This document shows positions 1-11,694 of a stretch of DNA of 64,000 nucleotides, piece by piece. The position numbers were made by a program, and so were the translations under genes. The notes under the pieces were generated by a model. It worked only from the letters and a program-made list of their open reading frames with translations, ran no database searches and was not told where the DNA came from. This DNA comes from Niebla homalea (taxonomy: Eukaryota > Ascomycota > Lecanoromycetes > Lecanorales > Ramalinaceae), in assembly GCA_019925105.1 (NCBI GenBank), contig JAHGAU010000014.1, positions 310,001-374,000 on the forward strand, read 5' to 3'. The number at the start of each line of letters is the position of its first letter. Positions within the stretch are counted from its first letter, which is position 1.

Positions 1-1692
1 CCACCTTTGCACTCTCATTCGTCCCTCGATTTTACACCAACTGCTTGACTGTTCTTCATAATCCTAGTCAGAAGTCAAAGAGTCAGTATGTCCATGTGAG
101 AGAGAGCGGTGAGGCATCTTCTGTCCATTGTCCAGCATTGTTTCCCCCTTTCCCCTCATCTGCTTTGGCGTCCATGCTACTACGCCTCTCGCCTTGATAC
201 TCGGCGCTTAAGCACCCCCCTTCACATTCAATCGAGGGGTCATCAACACATCAGAACTTCCCACAAACTTTTCCCCAGTTCCACGTACGGAGTATTGGCT
301 GTACTAACGCACGTACGGGCTATCCGCTACCATTCACCATCATTCAATTGTCCGACTGAAGCCTGGTGGGCCAACCAGTGTTTCTTGCCCCGCAATTGCG
401 GCTGTCAACATTTCCAGACGACCAATGTCTAATTGTCAGTGGGGGCTGAACGCCGTCGCAAACGTGGCGCTCGCTTCCCCCGCGGTCCAGACTCTCGAGT
501 CTTGACGTAGGAGCCTCTTGGCCCGTAGATGATGACTTGTTCTTCAGGTTGGGCATGGAATCCTACTCCTGCTTGCTGGTGCTGGCCTGAAAAGGGTCTT
601 TCCATGCGATAGCATTCAAACACCGAACAAGAAGAACACCGCAGACGCTCCTCTTGCTGCTAGCTTGCTGGCGAGTCTCGATCATGGCCATAGTAGCATG
701 CATCGTCGCCATCACGGGAATATCCATTACCGTAGATGTAGGGCAAAGCTTCTTATGAGACTTGAGAGCTATTCTGCAAGTGTCACAATTAATTTTTGAT
801 ATTCATGATTGAGTGGATCTGAAACCGTTTTGCCGCAGCCGTGCATGTTGCAACATTCTATTGGAAACGTTTCAAATGCCCGTCACTATATTTGGCACAG
901 CCCGAAAAAGCAACTGTCTTACCATACCCATTGCTTTTTGGGGCCTGGATTTCTTGTTTGACACTTGCGAATTGTCGGCACTCGACAACGTATTTCTGGT
1001 CGCTTTTGGAAGTCAATCATGCTTGTGCGCTTACGCTTGTGGGCTCCTTGTTGTTTCACTGATCATGGAATGGCGCCTTTTTGCTACTCTGCTGTATCGG
1101 CTGAATGTCTTGATCCTGGACGGCCATCAAGATTTCGACGATTGTTAACAGTGATAAGATACCAAGTAGCACCGTGAGGATCCAGCGTATAAGTATTGAC
1201 AGGTTCTTACCAGGTTGAGCTTGCACATGGTAACACCTCAACCCGTGACCATGATTCCAGTAGCGAGAGCGTAACAGTAGCATTCGGCAGGATTTTGCTT
1301 GACTGGCTATTACCCTTGCAATCTTGTCGCATTGCCTTTCCAGATTGCTTTACTCTATGATAAGACTGCTACGTGAACAAGTCGGCTTCTGCTGACTGTT
1401 GATGAAGTCGGCGTCCAGTACTCATGACACCTACATCTGCTGTGATAAAGCGAGAAAGAACAATGCGCCATCTACCGGTGTACGCTTGCTGTTACCCTTC
1501 ACCTTCGGTTCACCATACTACTTGTCCTCTATAGCTCCCCAGCGTCGGCCTCAATCGTCTTCAATGATACGCGGTAGACCATTGGAGCCATAACCTTCAA
1601 TCCACAGATATGGACTATGAGCTGTCAGGATGCGAGGAAGATTTGTTGTTCGGAAAAGGGATTCTAAGCGCCATAGATACTTGCCATCGTCT

Positions 1693-2163
1693 TCAGCAAA
1701 GTCTGGTTCTTGTCAACGTCGCAGCGACTTGGACTGTAGAGGGTAGACCCAGACAGTAACGGCAGCTCGAAGCCGCAATGTCATGGCTGCGTCTATTAGA
1801 TGATCTGATGCTTTGTATGGGCGAGAACTGGATTGTATAGCAGCATTCTTGCGGCCCTTTACTGCGTGAGCGAAATGCCGGCAGCGAATCTTCCAGAATG
1901 AAGCTGTTGAGATGATGTAACATCATGTCAACCCTGCGTCCATGACAGGCAGCAGCAAAACTTGCCGGTTTTGGCTGAAGTGTCAGGAGCCGGACATGGG
2001 ATGGTTCGCCAAGCTTGCCGTCACCATGCAGGGCAGGATTCGAATCACATGCTCTGCCGTTTTGAGGTCCAACCTCCACGGCGGTCACTGAACTCCTCCT
2101 GATTTGGAACAACTCCTTGATGGTACTTGCCACAATTGCATAGCTGGCTTGCGAAGCATCCAT
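1693..2163 (-). CDS. Weak hypothetical ORF, 156 aa
   Basis: Uninterrupted ATG-initiated ORF, the longest in the gene-poor left part. I recognise no domain, signal peptide or membrane segment. Codon use is mixed and less clearly biased to C in third positions than in the real genes to the right. It may be a chance ORF, an exon of a decayed gene, or a lineage-specific gene. There is no neighbouring exon I could join to it with confidence. Confidence 0.2.
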   Translation of the reverse strand: MDASQASYAIVASTIKELFQIRRSSVTAVEVGPQNGRACDSNPALHGDGKLGEPSHVRLLTLQPKPASFAAACHGRRVDMMLHHLNSFILEDSLPAFRSRSKGPQECCYTIQFSPIQSIRSSNRRSHDIAASSCRYCLGLPSTVQVAATLTRTRLC

Positions 2164-3407
2164 GGAATTGAACGGATTTTCGCACGTACAGGATCGATAG
2201 TTTCAGGCTAAGCAAGCCGGGCACCATCACACGTGCTGAAGGAACAGGGGCGAAAATCTTAAAACATAAAGAGACAAAGTTGAAGGTGGGATCCCTAAGA
2301 CGCTATTGATTCTGCAGTATTATCCAGCATTCACGGGACAGCTTTGGGGATCGAGCCTGAGATGAAGTTTCATTCGCTTCCGTGTTGATGGCTTTTGCAT
2401 GTCATTACCTGAAGCAGGCTCGTTCGTTCTGTAAGGGGCTTGTCTCGAGGACGGGAAGGACGGGGAGGACGATATGTCATAACAGATACTTCGGAAACCA
2501 AACAGAGGATGCGTAAGTCGTGTGCTCACTTTTCGCCTCTCCAACTTTTTGCGGCTCCTGGTTGTGACCTATCAGCGGAATAGTCTAGACTGTCTTTCCA
2601 TTCCCGCCTGAGATCGAGTCCTGTCACATTTGCGTGATTTCATCGGGAGGTCAAATTCTCGACCTTACGAAATGGGGAGTAAGGTTTTCCATAATAGCAG
2701 TGAAAAGGCTTCTGCAGCCCCCGTCATGCAGCGTACTTTTTTTGAAAACTGCCTCCAATTTTGCTAAGCACTGATGATGTGATCCTCATGGGCCAGGGAA
2801 AGTGGTCAGCTTCTGAGTGAAGGTGAGCGTTGTGCTTCCATTGCAGGTCTGTAGTATCGCGTTCGGGGACGCTCTTTTCTTGAGAAGCAACGCGATACTC
2901 ATATGCAGGATTCTCATGCACAGTAGTCCAATGCACAGCACGACCTGGATTCGCTCAATATTCCCGATCATGCCGTCGAATGGGGCGACAACGATCGCTT
3001 GTTGAGCTCCTTGCATCATCTGACGGGATGCTGCATGAAGCTAGCTTATTTTGCTTGCAGACCGAGGGCTTCCAATGGGGCGGTCTGTCAGGAAGTGTGG
3101 ATCAAATAGGCGATTCAGAGACCGGTTCTAGTAGGGAGTGACACCAACGAAGATCGCGAGAAAGTTCAGGCAAGGCAGGTGCGTCCGAGGAGCTCCATGA
3201 AGATTGTGGCACCCCCTGGACATGACATTAGTTCACCTGGTCCTCTTCGCCGTTTTCGTGGCTGCGTCTGCCTGGGCTGCCTTTGCCTGAAGTACAATTA
3301 GCGTAAATGTAGACTAGACAGTTCCGCATGTCAATAATGCAGATGGGGCTGCTGATAGCCACCACCTCAGATATGGCACCCAGCTTTCAGTGTCGGTCAC
3401 GCTTGGT

Positions 3408-3755
3408 CTAGACCACCCTTTCAGATGTTGATACCGCCTTTACGATGAACTTGGCGGAGAATTTCTCTACTACCATTGGCTTATGTAGCTGCAAATGCTT
3501 GATGACATTTTGCGTGGGGGTCTTCCTTCGACGGAGATCAGGCTTGTGCATGTCGATGTCAGCCGTTGCAGTCTCGGACTCGCCATGGAAGCTGAGTGGC
3601 GCATGAGTGTAAAGCTTAGCGACTCCATAGCTCGACCAATGGACGTTTGAGCCGCTGATACTCGAAAGCGCAAAGTGGAGATTGGAAAGTACGTTCGAGT
3701 CATAGCAGGTCGGGGCCTCGCAAGTGGCCAACACAAGGGTAGTAGAATCGGTCAT
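3408..3755 (-). CDS. Hypothetical ORF with fungal-like codon use, 115 aa
   Basis: ATG-initiated ORF whose codons resemble those of expressed ascomycete genes (many ACC, GCC, ATC, TTC, AAG, GAG), which makes it the best coding candidate in the first 6 kb. The product is soluble, with no hydrophobic segment. Recognisable stretches such as NVHWSSYGVAKLYTHAP and PTQNVIKHLQLHKP do not match a family I know. No flanking exon is evident; it could be a small gene, one exon of a longer one, or a relic. Confidence 0.28.
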   Translation of the reverse strand: MTDSTTLVLATCEAPTCYDSNVLSNLHFALSSISGSNVHWSSYGVAKLYTHAPLSFHGESETATADIDMHKPDLRRRKTPTQNVIKHLQLHKPMVVEKFSAKFIVKAVSTSERVV

Positions 3756-5869
3756 GATTCGGGAGCAGACACATATGTAAAGCGTAGGTCTCGAGTCCCA
3801 GGAAACAGCTTCAGCCCTAATGGAGAAGTCTGATGATGTTCAGACGCAGCTGTCTGCACGCGAGTCAGCCATTTACGGTCAATCCCCTTTTGGAGTATTG
3901 GCCTGACGAGACACGCGAGCGTTTTGCGTCCAGGGAGCAGGACTTGCAGATAGCTTCTCCTTTGCAAACGAAAGCATTGTGAAGAATGAGATATGCGTTG
4001 GCCCCGAGTCCGCATCATGGTATGCAGCCTAGCCGCGATAAGGGCTACATCATGCACGATACCGATCACGCACGGATATTCTTCTGGGGAAAGTGGTGCT
4101 CAAACAGGTTTAGAATCGTGTTCTCCAACGGGCAGCATGGAGGGCTGCTGGTGGCTGTGATAGGCGGTGTGAGACATGCAGAAAGTCCCGAGCCACACGG
4201 CACAAGGCTGTAACCTATGATGGCAGGGAGAAGTCGGAAGCTGTCCTGAATGGCTCTCGGGTATCCGACCGATCATCATGGTCATGTCGAGAGGCCAGAG
4301 TTGATGTGGAGAGTGGATAGCCCAAAATGAGCTCTTCACACCGCTTTTGGCGGTTGATGGCGGATCGAAAGAGCGTCTCCTTATCACTCGCAAGAACCTT
4401 CATTTATCGGGCCTTCCTATCGGCCTGACTTTATGGGGTCAGCCGGAACCAGTGCGATTGGACTGAGAATTGTTGTAAGCGGCACCAGTGGTGGCCATCG
4501 CTCTAAGATTTTAGCCAGATCCCCACGAGAGCGGATGCTGACAGGGATTTCACAACGGTAGTATGGGGAAGGGTCTTCCCTCATTGCCCCCTAAGAGTTT
4601 AGGGTGTCCAGTGCAGTGGTAAGGTGGCTTTTTGATGTCGTGCAGTCGAATCACGTTCTCCTGTGCGCGTTCTGCACTTGCATGATCTCCGAGCACGGTG
4701 GTAATATTGCTTTTTTATAACGAGCCATGTGGAAACCTTGGACCCCCTGCTCCCACCCTACTACCCCACTCTCATCACACCATGTTCTTCTCCACAGCCA
4801 CAGGGGCGGGTCCGTAGCTGGTTGCTGGATGCGAAGTGTGATTACAGGACTGATAGACTGGTACATCGCAATCAATCAAAGGCTTCATGATAACAAATAG
4901 GGGTGAAGTTTTTCACCCCGGCCCCCGAGTGATCCGTCTCCGCTCTTGGCCTCGTGACATGCCCAAATGCGCTAGACTTTCGCGTTCGGTGACGAGCGGT
5001 CGGTGGTATCTCCTGGGCGGGAGGGCGGCAAGGACTCGGCTCTACCACTCTCTTATTGGGTCTCCCTGCTGTAACTGCCAGCCTTAGCTTGTACCTCTGT
5101 GGTGGGCAAATCAGATACGAGCAAAGTCAATTGACAGGCCTGACTGGCGGAGAGGGAATCAGTGAAGGGTGGAGACAGGCAGAATCGCGGAGAAGGTGTG
5201 GACCGCTCACGACTTTATTCGTGGATGCCGATGACGGTGAAAGCAAGTTTTTGGTGCTCCTTGTTCCTTTGAAGACCATGAATGCGGAGGATAAAAGTAG
5301 TTTTTTTTTGTTTTTTAGGTTTATTTTGGCAATTTTCCATCGCCATGAGAAGATCATCTTATCATCTTGCTGATGCGCTTCGAAGCCAAAGCTGTCAAAA
5401 ACCCCCTTCGATTCCCAAGATGAAGGCGAGTTTCTCGGCGAAGATGTGCGGGCACTGGGCGGCGCTGCAGGAGAGAATGATTCGAGCTAAATTCCCCCGT
5501 ATGCGTGCATGCATAAGTGAGAAAATTACCAAGGCGATTCTGAGGCTGTGGAGCCTCCCAAGGATACCGCGTGGAAATTTAGAGAAAAAAATTGATTTTT
5601 GTTTTGTGTGGGAGCTTTTACGCAGCTAAGCGGTTTTAATGCAGGCTTAATTTGATTGAATAGGCTAACTCATGCACGTCGTTCGTCCAGGCTACGTAAC
5701 CGGTAACTGGTACGTTGGGTGACGAGGCATCAGATTCATGAACAAGCACCAACAGTCAGACTGCGTGATTCTCTAGACTTGGGCAGTTTTCTCTTCTTGT
5801 AGAAATAATGACAGAATTGCGCGAGTAGACTCCGTACTGTAGAACAGTTGACGATTATAAAGCATCTCC

Positions 5870-6869
5870 TTTGGGCGTCGAAGCGTCTCCTCCTTTCCTC
5901 TTGGCTAAGAGACCCAAATCTTACATATTATCCTTTGTTCGGCTCCAGACCTTAACTCATATTATTATTCCATCATACCCCATTCCCCATTTCCCCAGCT
6001 TCCCCCTGGTGCCTCACATCCGCTCTCCCACGTTGAAACCGGGGTGTGACACCCCTGCAGTTGCTGGTTTTACACGTATTTTTATTCTTTGGGCCGTTGT
6101 GATCCGCAAAACGGAGGAAGGCCCTGAATTTAGAATTTGAGCCAAAAAGCTAGAAACCAGGCAAAAAAAAGGCCTGGTTCAGTTCCCACACAACCCCTTC
6201 GCCTTCGACTTCGCCTTTTTTCCTCCTGCCAAGTACCAACCGCCAACTGAACCACACGCCCGCAGCCCAGCCCAGCGCAGCCCGCACCGCACCGCACCGC
6301 AACACCTCCAGCTCCCAGTCTCCCACGTTGTCAATTGACTCACTACGCGCCTACGTTTCGTCTTAAAACATCCTCCAATTCAGCCTGACAGGCCACCCGA
6401 ACCCCGGACGACACATTTCCATCATCCCTCAAACGTAGCATACAGTCGCCCCATACGGCTCATCTGAACGCTGCCGTCTTCTCTATCGCATTTTCCGACT
6501 CGACCGCCTCGTGTTAGTCAGCCTAACATTATCCACCATTCAACCTGTCCCAGGAAGCATCTCCGCTGGCTCGCATGCAAGTATAGAAGCGTTTGCGTAA
6601 AACTTTGGGAGGGCGCTATGAGCGAATCGGACGCTTAGCTCGCTTTGCCAAAACGTGGACGGCCAACTCGACTCACTCTCGACGATACACGCACGATCAG
6701 ATTCAGTCGCGCAGTCCTTGTCCCTCCACCGGGACGGTGAAGATGCCCTCGGGCATATGCATAACCCCAATCGGTACTGAGGATCTCGTCTAACCACTGC
6801 ACCTACATCCAAAGTTTGCACATCACAAGCCGGAAGCGATCCAGTCAACGTTGAGATATCCTGGCAAAC
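5870..6869 (+). promoter_or_regulatory. Promoter and leader of the PLC gene
   Basis: Pyrimidine-rich sequence typical of long leaders of filamentous fungal genes. It includes a CT/CCTTCG-rich stretch at about 6187-6240 and short runs of CGCAC/CCCAG units at about 6262-6302. Small upstream ORFs are present (e.g. 6593-6793), so translation of the downstream phospholipase C could be affected if transcription starts upstream. The transcription start cannot be placed. Confidence 0.45.
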
Positions 6870-9800
6870 ATGTCCCCAACAGCGACTTCGCCTTCACCGG
6901 GCATGTCGACAGGCGATGCTGTGAGACGCTGGCAGTCTCCGATGTTGAAACAGCCTATTAATACCTCCGTGCCATTGACACTCACTCCTACCTCTGTAAC
7001 CACCCCACTCGACTACTCATCCGCTACCACAAGCCCCATGACAAGTACCTCCCTCCAATCTTCCCCCGATGGACTCCGTGGGCGCAACCTTCCATCAGCC
7101 TCATGTTCGCCCACCACCCTTCAGCTTCCAGACTCCTTCCTGTCGCAGGTAACCGCGCCGCCAGCCCCGTCATATAGGAATGCCATTAGTGAGGCGATGG
7201 GTTCAGAGCAGACCAAGGGATCCAATCTCATCAGAAGAATCTCGCAGGGTGCGAAGAAGCGCATCCGACGTCGTACATCGTCCAATCACATCTCAAGCCG
7301 AGATCGCAGCTCAGGGCCAGTGATGATCAGAAGGAGAAGCAATAGCAAGACCAGTGGAGCAGACATCGATGACCATCTGGTTGATTCCAGCGCTGAACTG
7401 GACATACAAGATGTCCCCGAAGATCCTGAGCTTGTGCCTGACCTGGAAGCCTCGGGCGATCTCCTCGGCGCAGATAATGGAATGTCCGCCCTCAAGCACG
7501 CTCGCACCGAAGGGGGCATCGCCCCGGTCGTCAATCCGATCCTAAAGGAAGGTACGCGACTCCTCAAGGTAACAAAGAAGCGGCAAAAGGCCCTGACCTT
7601 CACGCTGGACACTGAGAACAACAAGGTCTATTGGGACCAAACAAATCCGGCCAAGTCCTTCTACATTGATGACATCCAAGAGATTCGACTCCAATCAGAC
7701 GCTCAGATATCACTCGCGACATACGAAATTCCAGCCGAATGCGCCCCAAACTGCTTCACCATCAAGTACGCTGACCCGCGCAGGAGCAAAGCGCGACAGC
7801 AAAGGACTGCCTACCTCGCTGCCGAAAGTCACCACCTCTTCACCCTATGGACGTCCACCCTCCAAGAGTTGGTCAGGCATCGTCATGACCTCATGGCGGG
7901 GCTTGCCGGCTCTTGGCAGGACGAGAAGACACTCAAGGCTCCGTGGAAAATCGAGATGTCAAGTCGTTTCGAAGGTCGCGCGCACGCAGAAGAAGAGGAG
8001 ACGATGGATCTGCAAGACATCGAGAATCTTTGTCGCAAGCTGAACATCTTCTGCTCCCAGAATGTGCTGCGGGCGCAATTCGAGAAGGCAGATGCGAGCG
8101 GGAAGAAGAGACTCGGGTACACGGAGTACAAGGACTTTGTAAAACGGCTCAAAGACCGCAAGGATATCAGAGACATCTTCAGATCCCTCACCGTTGGAAA
8201 TGGCGAAGTCATTGACTTGACGAGATTCTTGGACTTTCTGAAGGAGAATCAAGGAATCGATGTTGAAAGTCGGCGCGAGTATTGGATCAAAGTCTTCGGG
8301 AAATACGTTCGAAAGTCGGAGTCGCAAAGCGCTGCGGGGAGCGAATCATCAGAGGCATCGAAGCTGCTTATGAACTTCTCCGCCTTCACGGCCTTTCTAT
8401 GCTCCCCCGCCAACAACTTGCAGAGCGTCAAAACGGGAGATGCGCTCTTCGACCAACCACTGAGTGAATACTTCATCTCTAGCTCCCATAACACCTACCT
8501 CATGGGTCGCCAGGTTGGCGGGGATTCGAGTGTGGAAGCTTACATCAAAGCGCTGCAGAAAGGCTGCCGCTGCATCGAGATTGATTGCTGGGACGGACAA
8601 GATGGTCGACCAATTGTGGTGCATGGCCACACCATGACTAGGAGCGTTCTATTTTCTGACTGCATCTCGATCATCTCCAAGTACGCCTTCGAGGCCTCGG
8701 AGTACCCCTTGATCATTTCACTCGAAGTCCACTGCAACGCAGCCCAGCAGCGTAGAATGGTTGAAATCATGGTCAAAGACTTTGACGGAAGCCTACTCCG
8801 TCAGACCATCAAGCCAAATGCCTACATACTGCCGTCTCCTGAAGAGCTCAAGAGGAAGATCCTGATCAAAGTCAAGTCTGGGGAGGATTCAGCCCTTGCG
8901 TTGGAAGCCGCCCTTAGCCGCCCCACTTACCAGACTCATCGTCGGGAAAGAAGTGCGAGCTCGCCTTGGGCTGGCCCAATGAAAATGGAGGATTTCGCCG
9001 ACTCGCATACCTTGTCCCTCTCCAGTCCTCCGTCCATGAGCCCCCCTGATCACGTCAACACCTGGCCAGTCGCAAGGTCATCGATGACCACGACAAGCGT
9101 GAGCAGCGCTTCTGAGGATAGCGACACCCAAGGAAGGATCAACAAAGCCCTGGAGCGACAGAAGTCGCAAAAGGCTCACAAGAGCAAAATTGTGAGAGAG
9201 CTGGGTAGCCTTGCCGTGTACACGCGTGGCATCAAGTTCAACGGGTTCGGACTCTCCTCCGAGTGCAAGCAGCCGAATCATGTCTTCTCGCTCGCCGAAG
9301 GTAAATTCGAAAGCATCTGCAAAGATCCGGATGATAAGGCCAAGCTTGAGAAGCACAACATGAAGCATCTCATGCGGGTCTACCCTTCTGGCTGGCGCGT
9401 CCAATCCTCGAATCCCGACCCTTTGGTCTTTTGGCGACGCGGAGTCCAAATGGTTGCCCTCAATTGGCAGACTTATGACCTCCCAATGCAGATGAATGAA
9501 GCCATGTTCGCCTCCGGAACAGACCGTCTCGGATACGTCTTGAAGCCGAGAGAGCTCAGGGAATCCCAGTCTATCGAGGATGAGCTCGACGAACCATCGA
9601 TTCACGGCCTGGGCAAGATCCGCAAGAAGGTCATCAAGTTCTCCGTCGATGTCATCTCTGGCCAGCAGTTGCCCCGACCTGAAGGCATCAAGCCCCAAGA
9701 TACTATCGATCCTTACGTAGAGATCGAGCTCTTCAGCGCCGAGGACAAAGCTCGGGGTGTCGCATCCGGCACCGGCGGGCAAGATGCCTCTGCTCGTCAT

Positions 9801-10346
9801 GGGATGTCTGGGATCGGATCGCCTCACCGCAGACGCACCAAGGTCGCATTCGCCAATGGCTTCAATCCACAATTTTCTGACAGCTTCCGGCTCTCGTTGG
9901 AGACCAAGTACCCGAGTCTGGTCTTTGTACGGTGGACCGTGTTCGCGTCGCAAGATGGCCAGAATTTGCAAAGCAGTCCAATCACGCTTGCGACCTTCAC
10001 GGCAAAGCTCAGCAGTATCCAACAGGGATACCGCCATATACCGCTCTTCGATCACAACGGGGAGCAATTCATGTTCGCAACACTTTTCTGCAAGATCAAG
10101 AAGGAAGTTCCCATCACCGTCGAAAGAGAGGATCCAGTCCCGAACAAGACTGGTCGCTTCAAGAGGGTCTTTGGGCGCACCACCTCGCAAAGGAATGGAA
10201 ATCAGATGGAGAGGAAAAAGGCGAGCAGTGAATCCATGAAATCCCATGGATCCGAAGTGTCGATTGTGAGGTCTCCCAATCTTACAGAATCTTCAAGAAA
10301 ATCCAGCATGGTATCACCAAGGCTTACGGGCTCATTTGAGCTCTAG
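6870..10346 (+). CDS. PLC1: Phosphoinositide-specific phospholipase C, delta type
   Basis: Hydrolyses phosphatidylinositol 4,5-bisphosphate to inositol trisphosphate and diacylglycerol at membranes. It is 1158 aa in one exon. Order seen: a disordered, Ser/Pro-rich, basic N-terminus (about 1-215), a PH-like region (about 219-336), EF-hand-like helices (about 370-455), the catalytic X box from residue 530, an acidic/Ser-rich X-Y linker, the Y box from about 775 ([13 protein letters not shown]), and a C2 domain (about 920-1070, [10 protein letters not shown]). The catalytic His pair is visible: H540 in SSSHNTY and H585 in VVHGHT; the acidic pair lies in IEIDCWDG. The C-terminal tail is basic and Ser-rich. 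The start is the first ATG before the disordered region. Nothing appears broken; identity is very secure. Confidence 0.97.
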   Translation: MSPTATSPSPGMSTGDAVRRWQSPMLKQPINTSVPLTLTPTSVTTPLDYSSATTSPMTSTSLQSSPDGLRGRNLPSASCSPTTLQLPDSFLSQVTAPPAPSYRNAISEAMGSEQTKGSNLIRRISQGAKKRIRRRTSSNHISSRDRSSGPVMIRRRSNSKTSGADIDDHLVDSSAELDIQDVPEDPELVPDLEASGDLLGADNGMSALKHARTEGGIAPVVNPILKEGTRLLKVTKKRQKALTFTLDTENNKVYWDQTNPAKSFYIDDIQEIRLQSDAQISLATYEIPAECAPNCFTIKYADPRRSKARQQRTAYLAAESHHLFTLWTSTLQELVRHRHDLMAGLAGSWQDEKTLKAPWKIEMSSRFEGRAHAEEEETMDLQDIENLCRKLNIFCSQNVLRAQFEKADASGKKRLGYTEYKDFVKRLKDRKDIRDIFRSLTVGNGEVIDLTRFLDFLKENQGIDVESRREYWIKVFGKYVRKSESQSAAGSESSEASKLLMNFSAFTAFLCSPANNLQSVKTGDALFDQPLSEYFISSSHNTYLMGRQVGGDSSVEAYIKALQKGCRCIEIDCWDGQDGRPIVVHGHTMTRSVLFSDCISIISKYAFEASEYPLIISLEVHCNAAQQRRMVEIMVKDFDGSLLRQTIKPNAYILPSPEELKRKILIKVKSGEDSALALEAALSRPTYQTHRRERSASSPWAGPMKMEDFADSHTLSLSSPPSMSPPDHVNTWPVARSSMTTTSVSSASEDSDTQGRINKALERQKSQKAHKSKIVRELGSLAVYTRGIKFNGFGLSSECKQPNHVFSLAEGKFESICKDPDDKAKLEKHNMKHLMRVYPSGWRVQSSNPDPLVFWRRGVQMVALNWQTYDLPMQMNEAMFASGTDRLGYVLKPRELRESQSIEDELDEPSIHGLGKIRKKVIKFSVDVISGQQLPRPEGIKPQDTIDPYVEIELFSAEDKARGVASGTGGQDASARHGMSGIGSPHRRRTKVAFANGFNPQFSDSFRLSLETKYPSLVFVRWTVFASQDGQNLQSSPITLATFTAKLSSIQQGYRHIPLFDHNGEQFMFATLFCKIKKEVPITVEREDPVPNKTGRFKRVFGRTTSQRNGNQMERKKASSESMKSHGSEVSIVRSPNLTESSRKSSMVSPRLTGSFEL

Positions 10347-11694
10347 GAGACATGATGCTCATCCGAGACTCCATCCAAGATGTTTTCAGCAAGTATGTCG
10401 CATTGTGTACAGCGCCGGAGTTTTGTCTTTTACAGCGAGTGGAAACTACTTCGTGCATTTTGCAGCGACTGGCTTGCTTTCTTCCGTGATTGCATCCTTT
10501 TGGTTTATACCCAACATAGTACCATCATGGAAAGGCGCACGAACAATATCCCGGAGTTTTGAGAGAACATATGAGAGTGGCATCACAGTCGAGCATATGA
10601 GGGAAGCAGCCCTGACGGTCAGAACATTCTTTCTTCTTCGTTTCGATGTATCGGAGTTCACATTGTCGCCGAAAGACGTCACTCTTACGGTCGCTACCAT
10701 CTGGTCATGGTCACTATTCGTTCCAAGAGGCAACACCCGATCAAACCATTCACTATATTCATTTCACATAGCTTTATACGCTATATTCATTTCACATAGC
10801 TTTATACGCAGCAACCACAGCTGGACGAGGTCGCCAACACTTATGATTTTAATGTTCAACATGATTGCAATTCGACTGACTTCGCTGAGGCATAAGCACT
10901 GCCATCATCCCACAACCTGATGCCGCATAGAACCAAAGCATGTGCCTCCTTTTTGACCCAGCCGGCAGTCAACAGGCAAACACACTCTTTTCGTTGGAGA
11001 GCGCAAGCCTCTCCACGATACACGGCCTTAACGTCAGATACAAGTTACACCAATAGAAAATATACCCTGCATACTCCTCGCGGGGCGCCGGCGCGGTCTC
11101 CTGGTGATGGATCGTTTGTTGAGGAAGTCGCACCAATATCACATAGATGACAATGCTGACCCAGCCAGCCTTTGGCCGTTAGCATCAAATAGCTGAACAA
11201 AAATGAGGGAGCCAATGCCTCCTCTACTTCTCACCCGAAGCCCTTTCTTTACAGCTCATTGTTTGTCTACCAGGATGAATTTCGACCATAGAGAGCATCG
11301 CGTTTCTTTCCCTTGAATGAAGAAAGACCGAGACTGCTATTTCTGCAGCTCTAACTCATAGCCTGCATCCTTAGCAAAACCCTGTTCCTCCTTTCCTCTT
11401 TCCCCCCACTTGTTGTTTGAGCCATACAGAAGCTTTGAATTTCCCTGCGATCCTTATCTCTCGGCCCTTTTAGGGATCTGCCTCAGCACAGATCTAGAAA
11501 TGACGGCCATCTGCGCCCTCGCTTGATTCATGCGGGTGTTCGTCCGATATCGTTTCATGCTTGGCCAGATCGTTCCCTATGTTTCACGAGATGTATGAGG
11601 CGGCTGGCACACTGATCAAATTTCACAGTCTGACCGCCAGTTTACGGTCCCAACTTCCCCTTACCAAACAACACAATCCCAGCTCACCATTGCC
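10347..11694. other. PLC 3' region and transporter promoter
   Basis: No gene seen. ORFs here (for example 10336-10920) have poor codon character and overlap the PLC stop. It contains a perfect 28-bp tandem duplication at 10753-10808 and pyrimidine-rich promoter sequence before the MFS gene. One CTTATC (GATA-factor core) lies near 11452, which is weak evidence of nitrogen control. Confidence 0.5.
10753..10808. repeat. Perfect 28-bp direct duplication
   Basis: Two adjacent identical 28-bp units (10753-10780 and 10781-10808), each beginning CTATATTCATTTCACATAG and ending TTTATACG. They lie about 410 bp after the PLC stop codon, presumably in or after its 3' UTR. They look like a recent slippage or unequal-exchange event. 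Confidence 0.95.

Larger units (their letters stand above)
1..5869. other. Gene-poor region
   Basis: No long ORF and no recognisable protein family in almost 6 kb, in contrast to the dense remainder of the window. Stops are frequent in all frames and the composition is not strongly AT-rich, so obvious RIP decay is not seen. Two minus-strand ORFs (1693-2163 and 3408-3755) have some coding character and are listed separately. A 62-codon minus ORF starting at 4403 also reads rather like protein (MKVLASDKETLFRSAINRQK) but stands alone. The region could be a long regulatory interval, a non-coding RNA locus or decayed genes; the sequence alone does not decide. Confidence 0.5.

Noticed and set aside
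2026..2075. Possible tRNA T-arm (GGATTCGAATC) near 2037-2047
   Set aside because: On neither strand do the five flanking bases form a T-stem, and no D-arm, anticodon arm or acceptor pairing could be built around it.
9078..10247. 389-codon minus-strand ORF inside the PLC gene
   Set aside because: Antisense shadow of a strongly codon-biased gene; the plus strand encodes the unmistakable Y and C2 domains.
10336..10920. 194-codon ORF after the PLC gene
   Set aside because: Overlaps the PLC stop, includes the 28-bp duplication, and has no codon bias or recognisable domain; probably 3' UTR.
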